Source: Syntrophomonadaceae bacterium (GTDB taxonomy: Bacteria; Bacillota; Dethiobacteria; DTU022). From it: a DNA stretch of 37,323 bases. The stretch spans positions 1-37,323 of the forward strand of contig SKXC01000009.1 of NCBI GenBank assembly GCA_007128625.1, given 5' to 3'. The number at the start of each line of letters is the position of its first letter. The stretch's first letter is position 1. Position numbers and translations under genes: made by a program. Under the pieces are notes generated by a model that saw only the letters and a program-made list of their open reading frames with translations, was not told where the DNA came from and made no database searches. Below are positions 18,946-28,378 of the stretch, piece by piece.

Positions 18946-18973
18946 CTATCAGCAGAAATAATTTAAAGGAGCA

Positions 18974-20902
18974 GTGCAGATGCCTGACAGCCTGACTTAC
19001 AAAATTCTTAAAGAACACCTGGTCAATGGTAAATTAAAAAAAGGCAGCGAGATTGGCCTCCGGATTGATCAAACCCTGACCCAGGATGCTACCGGAACCA
19101 TGGCCTACCTGCAGTTTGAAGCGCTTGGCGTAGAAAGAGTACAAACTGAACTGTCGGTCAGCTATGTTGATCATAACACCTTGCAGAACGGTTTTGAAAA
19201 TGCTGATGATCATCGCTATCTTCAAACTGCTGCTGCCAGGTTCGGGGCCTGGTTTTCAAGGCCGGGCAACGGTATTTGCCACCAGGTGCACTTGGAACGC
19301 TTTGGGATTCCAGGCAAAACCCTGCTGGGTGCAGACAGCCATACCCCCACTGCCGGCGGCATTGGAATGCTGGGAATCGGTTCAGGTGGCCTTGATGTGG
19401 CCGTGGCCATGGCAGGCGGTCCTTACTACCTTATAGTGCCGGAAGTTACTAAAGTTTATTTGAAAGGTAAACTGCCGCCGTGGGTAGGGGCAAAGGATAT
19501 TATCCTGGAAGTGCTTCGCCGCCTGTCGGTTAAAGGCGGCCTGGGTCAAATAATGGAATATGCCGGTCCGGGATTAGAAAACCTATCTGTTCCGGAAAGG
19601 GCTACTGTTACCAACATGGGTGCCGAGCTGGGGGCCACATCGTCAGTTTTTCCCAGCGATACAGAAACTAAAAAGTTTTTGGCAAGCCAGGGGCGAGAAG
19701 AAGCCTGGAGGCCGCTGACAGCTGATCCCGGTGCAGTTTATGACCACGAAATTACTGTAGATCTGGACAAACTGGAACCGTTGATTGCTGCGCCGCACAG
19801 TCCCGATGCAGTCAGGACAGTTAAAGAAATTGGATCGCTTCCTGTTGACCAGGTTGCTGTGGGCAGCTGCACGAATGGTTCATACAGTGATCTAAGACTT
19901 TTAGCGGAAATAATGAAAGGTAAAGTGGTCCACCCGAGGGTAAGCCTGGTAGTTTCTCCCGGTTCGCGGCAGGTAAGCATAACCCTGGCCCGGGAAGGGA
20001 TTTTAGAAAGCCTGCTGGCCTCCGGGGCGCGAATTCTTGAATCGGCCTGTGGTCCCTGTATAGGTATGGGACAGGCGCCGCCGACAGAAGGAGTTTCGGT
20101 GCGTACTTTTAACCGTAATTTTGCCGGACGCAGCGGGACAGCTGATGCCCGGGTCTATTTATCCGGCCCTGCGGTGGCGGCAGCAGCGGCTTTAAAGGGC
20201 CTTATAAGCGATCCCCGTGAAATGGGCGATTATCCCGTTTTAGCCGACCCGCCTCCACCGGTTGTTGATGACCGGATGCTAATTGCTCCACCGGCTGATG
20301 GAAAAAAAGTAGAAATAATCCGCGGCCCGAATATCAAACCTTTAACCCTTAACCGGCCGCTGCCCCAAAAAATCAGGGTTAATGTATTAATCGTTGTTGA
20401 AGATAATATTACTACAGATCATATCATACCCGGTGGATCAAAAGTTCTGCCGCTAAGGTCAAATATTGAAGCGCTGAGTAAACATGTTTTTTCTTCCCTC
20501 GCTCCGGATTTTTCGGATCGGGCCGGTCAATATGAAGGTGGTTTGATCGTAGCCGGAGAAAATTACGGCCAGGGTTCAAGCCGGGAACATGCCGCCCTTG
20601 CCCCGATGCATTTAGGGATTAAAGCTGTCCTGGCCAAATCATTTGCCCGTATACACCGGGCCAACCTTGTTAACTTTGGTATCCTGCCTTTGTTTTTTTG
20701 TGATCCATCTGATTATGAACAGTTATCCACCGGGGACGAACTGGCCACAGACAATGTTCATGAACAGCTGGACAAAGATAAGATTTATCTCCGGCGGATT
20801 AATGATGGTTTCCAGTTTGCTGCTAATCATCACCTCTCAGTGAGGCAAATAGAAATTCTTAAAGCGGGGGGGTTGCTCAATTATACCCGCCGCTCATTTT
20901 AA
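18974..20902 (+). CDS. Aconitase-family hydratase (single chain, about 640 aa)
   Basis: GADSHTPTAGGIGMLGIGSGGLDVA, VAVGSCTNGSYSDL, ESACGPCIGMGQAPP and swivel domain GENYGQGSSREHAALAPMHLG. Confidence 0.9.
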   Translation: MQMPDSLTYKILKEHLVNGKLKKGSEIGLRIDQTLTQDATGTMAYLQFEALGVERVQTELSVSYVDHNTLQNGFENADDHRYLQTAAARFGAWFSRPGNGICHQVHLERFGIPGKTLLGADSHTPTAGGIGMLGIGSGGLDVAVAMAGGPYYLIVPEVTKVYLKGKLPPWVGAKDIILEVLRRLSVKGGLGQIMEYAGPGLENLSVPERATVTNMGAELGATSSVFPSDTETKKFLASQGREEAWRPLTADPGAVYDHEITVDLDKLEPLIAAPHSPDAVRTVKEIGSLPVDQVAVGSCTNGSYSDLRLLAEIMKGKVVHPRVSLVVSPGSRQVSITLAREGILESLLASGARILESACGPCIGMGQAPPTEGVSVRTFNRNFAGRSGTADARVYLSGPAVAAAAALKGLISDPREMGDYPVLADPPPPVVDDRMLIAPPADGKKVEIIRGPNIKPLTLNRPLPQKIRVNVLIVVEDNITTDHIIPGGSKVLPLRSNIEALSKHVFSSLAPDFSDRAGQYEGGLIVAGENYGQGSSREHAALAPMHLGIKAVLAKSFARIHRANLVNFGILPLFFCDPSDYEQLSTGDELATDNVHEQLDKDKIYLRRINDGFQFAANHHLSVRQIEILKAGGLLNYTRRSF

Positions 20903-20950
20903 GCCCTGCCGTATTAAGCGAATATTATTTAAAGGAGCATGCCATAGGTT

Positions 20951-22126
20951 ATGAAACATTTTCAAGAAGCACTTAAAAAAAATTTACCCATACTGGTTGA
21001 TACAACTCTGCGGGACGGTGAACAAACTGCCGGTGTAGTATTTTCGAACCAGGAAAAATTGCGTATAGGTAAAATGCTCAACAACCTGGGCATACATCAG
21101 ATCGAAGCCGGTGTTCCGGTTATGGGTGGCGATGAAAAAGAATATATCAAGGAGCTCGTTTCTTATAACCTGCCGGCCAGCATCATGGCCTGGAACCGGG
21201 TTAACATTGAGGATATTAAGCATTCTTTAGACTGTTGCGTTGATGCAGTGGCAATTTCTGTTTCCACCTCGGACATACATATAAACCACAAACTGCAAAC
21301 TTCCCGGGAATGGGTCCTGGAAAAGATGGCCAGGGCAGTGGAATTTGCCAAAAACCACGATTTATATATATCGGTTAATGCCGAGGATGCCTCACGCAGT
21401 GATATGGATTTTCTGATAAAGTTTGCCCAGCAGGCTCGTTCAGCCGGGGCAGACCGACTTAGATTTTGTGACACGATCGGCGTTTTGGAACCTTTCAAGA
21501 CTTATGATATTATCAGTGAACTAATTGACAAAACCGGCATGGATATTGAGATGCACACCCATAACGATTTCGGTATGGCTACAGCCAATGCCCTGGCCGG
21601 ATTAAAAGCCGGTGCCCGTTTTGTCGGGGTAACCGTTAACGGCCTTGGTGAAAGGGCGGGCAATGCTGCCCTGGAAGAAGTTGCCATGGCTCTCAAGTAC
21701 TTATTTGGGGTAGATTTAAAAGTTAATACCCGGGATTTTCGCAACCTCTGTGAATATGTAGCCCATGCTTCCGGCCGCCAGTTATACCCGTCAAAACCTA
21801 TTGTAGGCACCAATACATTCGCCCATGAGTCCGGGATTCACGCAGACGGTGTTCTTAAACACCCCCCGACTTACGAAGTATACAGTCCTGATGAGGTAGG
21901 TCTGGAAAGACAGATCGTTATTGGCAAATATTCCGGATCAAAGGCGATCAAAATGAAATTTGTCGAATACGGAATTGATCTTTCCGATGAAGAAGCGGCC
22001 GATCTGCGGGATGCTGTAAGGAATATGACTGTGGATTTGAAGCGTTCTCTTTTTGACAAAGAGATAATGTATATTTATGAAGATTACCTGTACGAAAAAA
22101 AGAAAGTTCTGGCAAAGGAAGAATAA
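20951..22126 (+). CDS. NifV/homocitrate-synthase-like or Re-citrate-synthase-like acyltransferase (DRE-TIM family)
   Basis: LVDTTLRDGEQTAGVVF, HTHNDFGMATANALAGLKAGARFVGVTVNGLGERAGNAALEEV and HESGIHADGVLK motifs. Confidence 0.82.
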   Translation: MKHFQEALKKNLPILVDTTLRDGEQTAGVVFSNQEKLRIGKMLNNLGIHQIEAGVPVMGGDEKEYIKELVSYNLPASIMAWNRVNIEDIKHSLDCCVDAVAISVSTSDIHINHKLQTSREWVLEKMARAVEFAKNHDLYISVNAEDASRSDMDFLIKFAQQARSAGADRLRFCDTIGVLEPFKTYDIISELIDKTGMDIEMHTHNDFGMATANALAGLKAGARFVGVTVNGLGERAGNAALEEVAMALKYLFGVDLKVNTRDFRNLCEYVAHASGRQLYPSKPIVGTNTFAHESGIHADGVLKHPPTYEVYSPDEVGLERQIVIGKYSGSKAIKMKFVEYGIDLSDEEAADLRDAVRNMTVDLKRSLFDKEIMYIYEDYLYEKKKVLAKEE

Positions 22127-22154
22127 TTTTTTTTAAGAAAATACTTAACAGCCC

Positions 22155-22203
22155 TTTACATACAATATATTGTGGTCTATAATAAAGAAAATCCAATATA
22201 TTG
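22155..22203 (+). promoter_or_regulatory. nrdR promoter with two NrdR boxes
   Basis: TTTACA (22155-22160) - 17 nt - TATAAT (22178-22183); palindromes ACAATATATTGT (22162-22173) and CAATATATTG (22194-22203), centres 31 bp apart. Confidence 0.8.
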
Positions 22204-22219
22204 ATGGGAGAGCCTAAAT

Positions 22220-22702
22220 ATGAAGTGCCCATACTGCGGTGAGATAGATACCAGGGTGCTTGATTCTCGTTCCACCCAGGATTCTTCGGCAATCAGGCGG
22301 CGGCGCCAGTGTGTCAAATGTTCCAACCGTTTTACCACCATGGAAAAAACTGAAGAAGAACCTCTTGTTGTAATCAAGCGCGATGGGCGCAGAGAACTTT
22401 TCGATCCGGGCAAAATCATTAAGGGCCTGGTCCTGGCCGGCCAAAAACGCAATATACCGCTTTCTCTGTGGGAAGAACTGGTTGAAAGCCTTGAACAGGA
22501 TCTGCGCAGCAGCTATATTAAAGAAGTTTCCGCCGATCAAATTGGCGCTACACTTCTAAAGCGTCTGCGCGGCATCGATGAAATTGCCTATGTCCGCTTT
22601 GCCTCTGTTTTTCATAAATTTTCGGATGTGGAAGAATTTAAAAACGAACTGGAAGACATGCTTCGTGAAAAAGAGCAGCTAAAAAAACAAGGGAGGGTAT
22701 AA
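22220..22702 (+). CDS. nrdR: Transcriptional repressor NrdR
   Basis: MKCPYCGEIDTRVLDSR zinc ribbon and ATP-cone domain (VVIKRDGRRELFDPGKI). Confidence 0.97.
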   Translation: MKCPYCGEIDTRVLDSRSTQDSSAIRRRRQCVKCSNRFTTMEKTEEEPLVVIKRDGRRELFDPGKIIKGLVLAGQKRNIPLSLWEELVESLEQDLRSSYIKEVSADQIGATLLKRLRGIDEIAYVRFASVFHKFSDVEEFKNELEDMLREKEQLKKQGRV

Positions 22703-22704
22703 TT

Positions 22705-24795
22705 TTGAAAAACAGCAATGCTCAGGTTGAAACTGAAAATGATCTTTCAACAGGAGTAACTTTTAAAGAAATTCGCAAACGCGACGGCCGGGTTGTTGAT
22801 TTTGATCCTGGGAAAATTACCGATGCCATTTTTAAAGCAGCGAAAGCAGTGGGCGGGCACGATCGCGGCATTGCTGAAAACCTGACCGGGCAGGTGATCA
22901 AAAATTTACAGCAGAAGGTCCATAATGCGGTCATACCTTCCGTGGAAGAAGTTCAGGACGAAGTGGAGGTAGCCCTGATTGAAAACGGTCATGCCCGTAC
23001 TGCCAAGGCCTACATCCTTTATCGTGATCGCCGTACCCGGATTCGGGACGGAAAATCTGAGCTTATGGACGTGGTTAAAGAAATCCTGGTTGAAACCAGC
23101 CGGGAAAACGCAAATGTCAGTAATTCTCCCTCGGCTAAAATGCTCCAAATTGCCATGGCTGCCAGTAAAAAGTATTATTTAAGTAATTTGCTGCCTGAAG
23201 AATATGCCCGTGCTCATGATGAAGGTGTCTTTCATATTCATGATCTTGACTATTACAGTAAAACTTTAAACTGTTTGCAAATAGATCTTTCCAGCCTGCT
23301 AAGGGAAGGATTCAATACCGGTTACGGTTATATTCGTCCGCCAAAGCGAATTGCTTCTGCCGTGGCCCAGGCGGCTATTATCCTGCAAAGCAACCAGAAT
23401 GACATGTTTGGCGGTCAGAGCTTCCCTCATTTTGACCGTAGTATGGGGGAAGTCATCCGCGGTCTTAAAAAGCAGCCCGATTACGATGAAATATACCAGG
23501 CCATGGAGGGGTTAATCTACAATTTAAATACCATGCATAGTCGGGCCGGGGCCCAGGTGCCATTTAGTTCACTAAATTTTGGTACCGATATGACTGATCA
23601 GGGGCGTATGGTTTCACAGGCCATTTTAGAGGCTTTCAAACGAGGCCTGGGTCATGGAGAAAGCCCGATTTTCCCCAACCTGGTTTTTAGGATTAAGGAA
23701 GGAGTAAATTTTAATCCTGAAGATCCGAATTATGATCTTTACCGCCTGGCCCTGCAGGTGTCTTCACGCCGGATGAATCCTACTTTTAGCTTCATGGACA
23801 GTTCATTTAACCGGGATTATGGTGATGAAGTGTCTTACATGGGCTGCAGAACCCGGGTTATCGCCAACCGGCATGGAGCCGAGGTTTCGGCCGGAAGGGG
23901 TAATATTGCTCCCGTAACCCTTAACCTCCCCCGCCTGGCCCTGGAGTGCCGCGGCCGGCAGGACATATTTTTTGTTCAGCTTGATCGGCTGCTGCGCCTG
24001 GCTGCCCGCCAGCTTCTGCATCGCTTTGAAGTGCTGTCCCGTTTAAAAGTCCGTGACCTTCCTTTCCTGATGGGTCAGAAACTATATCTTGATTCAGACA
24101 AACTCGGTCCCGATGATTCTATCGGAGAAGTGATCAAGCACGGTACCCTGGCCATAGGTTTTATCGGGCTTGCAGAAACTGTTTATCTTCTGACCGGCAG
24201 GCATCACGGCGAAGATGATCAGGCTCTTGCCCTGGCCCTCAAGATCGTGGAACATATCCGCAAGCGCATTGACAGCTATGCCGATGAATACGATTTAAAC
24301 TTTGCCCTGGTTGCCACCCCGGCTGAAGGGTTGGCCGGAAGGTTTGTAACCATGGACCGTGAGCGCTACGGGACGATTCCCGGTGCAACTGATAAAGAAT
24401 ACTACAGCAATTCATTTCATATTCCGGTCTACTATACTATGTCCATATTCGAAAAAATTAAGGCCGAAGGCTGTTTCCACCGCTATTGTAATGCCGGACA
24501 TATTACTTACACTGAACTGGAAGCACCTCCGGACCATAATATCGAAGCTCTTGATCGCATTATCCGCCAGATGGCTGAGTCTGATGTCGGCTATGGCGGA
24601 ATTAACTATCCGCTTGACGAATGCCGGATTTGTTTTCACAGTGGAGTATTCAACAGTTCCTGTCCACGGTGCGGCAGTGATCAAATCAGGCACATTCGAC
24701 GGATCACCGGGTACCTGTCCACCGATGAAAGGTTTAATGAGGCCAAGTTAAATGAATTGAAGGATAGAAAGGCTCACTTTGTTTCCGGGGAGTGA
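22705..24795 (+). CDS. nrdD: Anaerobic (class III) ribonucleoside-triphosphate reductase
   Basis: N-terminal ATP cone, C-terminal Cys4 site (CRIC...CPRC) and glycyl-radical motif RITGYL. Confidence 0.95.
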   Translation: MKNSNAQVETENDLSTGVTFKEIRKRDGRVVDFDPGKITDAIFKAAKAVGGHDRGIAENLTGQVIKNLQQKVHNAVIPSVEEVQDEVEVALIENGHARTAKAYILYRDRRTRIRDGKSELMDVVKEILVETSRENANVSNSPSAKMLQIAMAASKKYYLSNLLPEEYARAHDEGVFHIHDLDYYSKTLNCLQIDLSSLLREGFNTGYGYIRPPKRIASAVAQAAIILQSNQNDMFGGQSFPHFDRSMGEVIRGLKKQPDYDEIYQAMEGLIYNLNTMHSRAGAQVPFSSLNFGTDMTDQGRMVSQAILEAFKRGLGHGESPIFPNLVFRIKEGVNFNPEDPNYDLYRLALQVSSRRMNPTFSFMDSSFNRDYGDEVSYMGCRTRVIANRHGAEVSAGRGNIAPVTLNLPRLALECRGRQDIFFVQLDRLLRLAARQLLHRFEVLSRLKVRDLPFLMGQKLYLDSDKLGPDDSIGEVIKHGTLAIGFIGLAETVYLLTGRHHGEDDQALALALKIVEHIRKRIDSYADEYDLNFALVATPAEGLAGRFVTMDRERYGTIPGATDKEYYSNSFHIPVYYTMSIFEKIKAEGCFHRYCNAGHITYTELEAPPDHNIEALDRIIRQMAESDVGYGGINYPLDECRICFHSGVFNSSCPRCGSDQIRHIRRITGYLSTDERFNEAKLNELKDRKAHFVSGE

Positions 24796-24798
24796 AAA

Positions 24799-25311
24799 AT
24801 TATTCTAAGGATAGCCGGTTTATATACAGATAGTATTGTTGATGGCCCCGGAATCCGTCTTTCTATTTATGTTCAGGGCTGTCCGCATTTATGCCCTGGC
24901 TGTCACAACCCGGATACACATGATCCCCGTGGCGGTTACGAACTCAGTCTGGAAGAACTGGTTGTTTTACTCGATCAGCACCACCGCACCATAGATGGTG
25001 TGACCATTTCAGGCGGAGAACCTTTTGAGCAGACTGCTCCACTTGCTGTCCTTGCTTCAGAAATAATAAACAGGAACCTGGACCTGGTTTTATACAGCGG
25101 CTATACTTTTGAAACACTCCTTTCAAAAAGTGATAATGACCGGGACACCTGCTTTCTTTTAGAAGCGGGTTGGCTGCTGGTAGATGGACCTTTTATGCAG
25201 AAAGAACTGGATCTTAGCCTTGCTTATCGTGGATCAAGGAATCAGCGTTTAATCGATTTGCCTGCCTCTTTAAAAATAAAGAGAGCTGTCCAATGGGCCG
25301 GAAATTTTTAA
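24799..25311 (+). CDS. nrdG: Anaerobic ribonucleotide reductase activating protein (radical SAM); start codon non-canonical or frameshifted
   Basis: Reading frame directly after the nrdD stop gives (K)IILRIAGLYTDSIVDGPGIRLSIYVQGCPHLCPGCHNPDTH, with the CX3CX2C cluster motif and SGGEP. The ORF track begins only at the internal GTG at 25000, after the catalytic motif. Confidence 0.85.
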   Translation: MILRIAGLYTDSIVDGPGIRLSIYVQGCPHLCPGCHNPDTHDPRGGYELSLEELVVLLDQHHRTIDGVTISGGEPFEQTAPLAVLASEIINRNLDLVLYSGYTFETLLSKSDNDRDTCFLLEAGWLLVDGPFMQKELDLSLAYRGSRNQRLIDLPASLKIKRAVQWAGNF

Positions 25312-25356
25312 AGGATCAAGCGGCTGATATTTGATAGGGGGAGAATAACTGAACAG

Positions 25357-26205
25357 GTGTCTGAAAAAGGTTTTAAATTGTATAAAGAAGGGGAGCCGGC
25401 TTACCTGAAGGCATCACTGCTTGCTGGAAATGGTTTTGTCGATCATGCTTTTTCCACTCGTCTTGGCGGCTGCAGTAAAGGTGCCTTTTCTTCCTTGAAC
25501 ACGGCTTTTCATGTCGGAGACAGCCGGGAAAATGTCCTGGAAAACAGGCGTATTTTTTTTAAGCAGTTTAACTACGATTACCGTTATATTATTTCTTCTG
25601 TCCAGGTTCATGGAACGGACCTAAAAGTTTTTGATCATAAGAATTGCGGTGAAGGAGCCCTGCCGTTTACGGCCCATGCCAGGTGCGATGCCCTGATTAC
25701 TGAAGAACCGGGACTGCCCCTGACGGCCTACTCTGCAGATTGCCTGCTGATCTATTTTGTATCATTGCAAAAAAGCCCCCTTGTTGCGATTGCCCATGCC
25801 GGTTGGCGGGGGACACTGGGAGGCATAGGAAAAAAAGTTGTTTCTTATTTAAAAGCTCATTTTTCTGTGCAGCCCGGACAGCTTCTTGTAGGACTGGGTC
25901 CGGCTGTTTGCAGGAATTGCTATATAGTTGATTATTATTTAGCTGATCAATTTAAAACTGCAGGGTGGGATGATCCCTCCTATCTTGAGCCGGCCGGCCA
26001 GGATCAGTGGAGCCTTGACCTGTCAGCAATCAATGCCGAACAACTTCTCCGGGCCGGTGTCAGGGCTGAAAATATGGCTTGCAACTATTGGTGCACCTCC
26101 TGTAACCCTGAACTATTTTACTCATATCGCCGGGAAAAAGGGATTACCGGGAGGATGATCGGTTTTATCTCCATAAATGATACAGGGCATAACGGCAGGA
26201 GGTAG
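25357..26205 (+). CDS. pgeF: PgeF/YfiH-type (YlmD) purine nucleoside phosphorylase / multicopper-oxidase-like protein
   Basis: FSTRLGGCSKGAFSSLNTAFHVGD, QVHG, SADCLLI and AIAHAGWRGTLGGI motifs. Confidence 0.9.
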   Translation: MSEKGFKLYKEGEPAYLKASLLAGNGFVDHAFSTRLGGCSKGAFSSLNTAFHVGDSRENVLENRRIFFKQFNYDYRYIISSVQVHGTDLKVFDHKNCGEGALPFTAHARCDALITEEPGLPLTAYSADCLLIYFVSLQKSPLVAIAHAGWRGTLGGIGKKVVSYLKAHFSVQPGQLLVGLGPAVCRNCYIVDYYLADQFKTAGWDDPSYLEPAGQDQWSLDLSAINAEQLLRAGVRAENMACNYWCTSCNPELFYSYRREKGITGRMIGFISINDTGHNGRR

Positions 26206-26211
26206 TGCTGT

Positions 26212-27261
26212 TTGAAAAAGAAAGGCTACAATAGGGGCAGGCAGCATTTTGAAGTTTTAAACGGCCAGGGGCGGCGCTTTAGTTTCAGTCGGTTGAAGCA
26301 GGCTTTCTTATATTATGTTTTGCTGCTTCTTGCCCTGGTGATCATCGTTCAGGTTGGGTATCACTGGCTGGGGGAGCAATTCCTGGCCTGGCGTCTGCAG
26401 GTTGTGGCAGCCGAGCGCGGTATTGTTGAGCAGGAGAAAGAAGTTGCCGGCCTGGTTACCCGCAGCGAACAGGTGGTTAATGCGCCTGCTTCAGGAGTAA
26501 TTTTAGATCTTGCTGAGCCCGGAGAAAGGGTTTCGGTGGGCGAAAACCTGGTTACCCTGGGCGTTGTTTCGGTTTCCGGGCAGGGTGACAACGAAGAAGC
26601 AGACCCGGCTCAAGCCGAACTGGATGATTTCGAAACTTTTATTACCGTTAAAGCGCATCATGCCGGTTTATTATCCTATTATACCGACGGTTGGGAAAAA
26701 CATAGCGATTCCTTTTACCTGTCAGAAGAAGAATATGCTGAAAACCGTCAGGAAGGATCTACAACTAAAAAAAATATGCGGGTTGCAGAGGGAGAGCCCA
26801 TACTGAAAATTGTCCATAACTGGCACTGGTATTATAATGTTATTTTACCTCTGCATCCCGGCCGCACTATAGCAGAGCAGCAACAAGCTGCTATCAAATT
26901 TGCCTTTGCGCCGGATCAATTGGTTCAGGCTGAACTGTTTGAAGCTTATATCGACAAAGAGGACAAAGAAGTTCGTCTTACATACCTCATCAAAAAACAG
27001 ATCAGTGGTTTTGAGGAGGTCCGCTGGACACAAGCTTCATTAATATATAACAGGCAGGAGGGTATAATTGTTCCTGCGGAAGCAGTTTTTAAAAAAGAGG
27101 GAAAGACCGGGGTTTATCTTAACCGGAACGGAAGAGTTGTATTTCAGCCGGTTACAGTAATTTCACAGCAGGGAGACAGAGTAATGGTCGAGGGACTGGC
27201 CCCCCAAAATATGGTTATTACCCGTCATGAACTGGTTGAAGAAGGCCGTCGGTTAAACTAA
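26212..27261 (+). CDS. HlyD/membrane-fusion-protein-like membrane-anchored protein
   Basis: N-terminal TM followed by a biotinyl-lipoyl-like segment (VVNAPASGVILDLAEPGERVSVGENLVTLG) and a C-terminal region GIIVPAEAVFKKEGKTGVYLNRNGRVVFQPV typical of MFP proteins. Confidence 0.65.
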   Translation: MKKKGYNRGRQHFEVLNGQGRRFSFSRLKQAFLYYVLLLLALVIIVQVGYHWLGEQFLAWRLQVVAAERGIVEQEKEVAGLVTRSEQVVNAPASGVILDLAEPGERVSVGENLVTLGVVSVSGQGDNEEADPAQAELDDFETFITVKAHHAGLLSYYTDGWEKHSDSFYLSEEEYAENRQEGSTTKKNMRVAEGEPILKIVHNWHWYYNVILPLHPGRTIAEQQQAAIKFAFAPDQLVQAELFEAYIDKEDKEVRLTYLIKKQISGFEEVRWTQASLIYNRQEGIIVPAEAVFKKEGKTGVYLNRNGRVVFQPVTVISQQGDRVMVEGLAPQNMVITRHELVEEGRRLN

Positions 27262-27300
27262 ATATTGGTTCAGAGCGGGGTTGGAAAGGGAAGATGTTAT

Positions 27301-27969
27301 TTGTTTGCTGATAATTATAAGCTGGTCCTGGCGAAAATTGACAGTGCGGCTAAGCGGGCAGGTCGTAACCCCATGGATATTACCCTTATTGCTGTTACGA
27401 AAAGTGCCGTTATCGAGGATATTAAGCTGGCCTTTGAACAGGGTATAAAAGATTTTGGCGCCAACAGGGTCCAGGAAGAAGCTGACAAGGTTAGAAGCAT
27501 AACCGGAGCCAGGTGGCATTTTATCGGGCACCTGCAGAGGAACAAAGTTAAATATGTCCTGCCCGTTTATTCATCAGTGCAAACCCTTGACAGGATTTCA
27601 CTTGCCGGGGAACTGCAGCGTTATGCAGTAAAGCTGGATCAAATGGTCAGGGTGCTTATTCAGGTCAATATTTCCGGAGAAAAAAGCAAGTTTGGGCTGC
27701 CGCCCGATGATTTGGCCGGTTTTTTAAAAGAAATCAGGGGTTGCGATCGCCTTAAAGTTCAGGGGTTGATGACCATGGCTCCCTTTGTCGATGATCCTGA
27801 AATGGCTCGTCCTTACTTCAGGCAGCTTCGTCAGCTCCGTGATAAAAATGCCCGGCCGGATTTAGATCTGCCCGAACTTTCTATGGGTATGACCAACGAT
27901 TTTGAAGTGGCTGTTGAGGAAGGGGCTACCATGGTTCGCATCGGCAGTGCCCTGTTTGGCATAAAGTAA
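27301..27969 (+). CDS. yggS: YggS/YlmE-family pyridoxal phosphate-binding protein
   Basis: [65 protein letters not shown] at 27301 with GGAAAGGGA upstream is preferred over 27265. Confidence 0.93.
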   Translation: MFADNYKLVLAKIDSAAKRAGRNPMDITLIAVTKSAVIEDIKLAFEQGIKDFGANRVQEEADKVRSITGARWHFIGHLQRNKVKYVLPVYSSVQTLDRISLAGELQRYAVKLDQMVRVLIQVNISGEKSKFGLPPDDLAGFLKEIRGCDRLKVQGLMTMAPFVDDPEMARPYFRQLRQLRDKNARPDLDLPELSMGMTNDFEVAVEEGATMVRIGSALFGIK

Positions 27970-28068
27970 ATTTTTCTTGCCATACTGATGACTGTTTTTG
28001 CTTCATAATGTAAAATTGGATCAGGTTAATCTTGAATCATAAGCTAACAGCATAAACAAAAAAAGCAG

Positions 28069-28362
28069 GTGATAATAATGACCATGGTTTTAGAAGGATT
28101 ACTGGTGTTTATTAATATTTACACCTTTATAGTATTTGGCAGGATAATAATGTCCTGGTTCATGATGGGTGCCGGGGGAAGCGAAGCAGTGTCTTCAATC
28201 TACCAAATCTTATATGCCCTGACCGAACCTTTGCTTGCTCCTCTGCGGGCAGTTATTCCCACGGTTAAAATGGGTATGGGTGCCCTTGATCTGTCGCCGA
28301 TAGTGCTTTTGATATTGTTAAGGGTCGCCCGGCAGATAGTTTACCAGTATCTCTATTTTTAA
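28069..28362 (+). CDS. YggT/YlmG-family membrane protein
   Basis: Small two-TM protein with LTEPLLAPLRAVIPTVKMGMGALDLSPIVLLILL. Confidence 0.85.
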   Translation: MIIMTMVLEGLLVFINIYTFIVFGRIIMSWFMMGAGGSEAVSSIYQILYALTEPLLAPLRAVIPTVKMGMGALDLSPIVLLILLRVARQIVYQYLYF

Positions 28363-28378
28363 GGCAGGAGGAGGATAA

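Noticed and set aside
20931-20953. AAAGGAGCATGCCATAG mini-ORF before the NifV-like gene
   Set aside because: The Shine-Dalgarno to ATG distance is about 1 nt, too short for initiation; most likely chance next to the real RBS.
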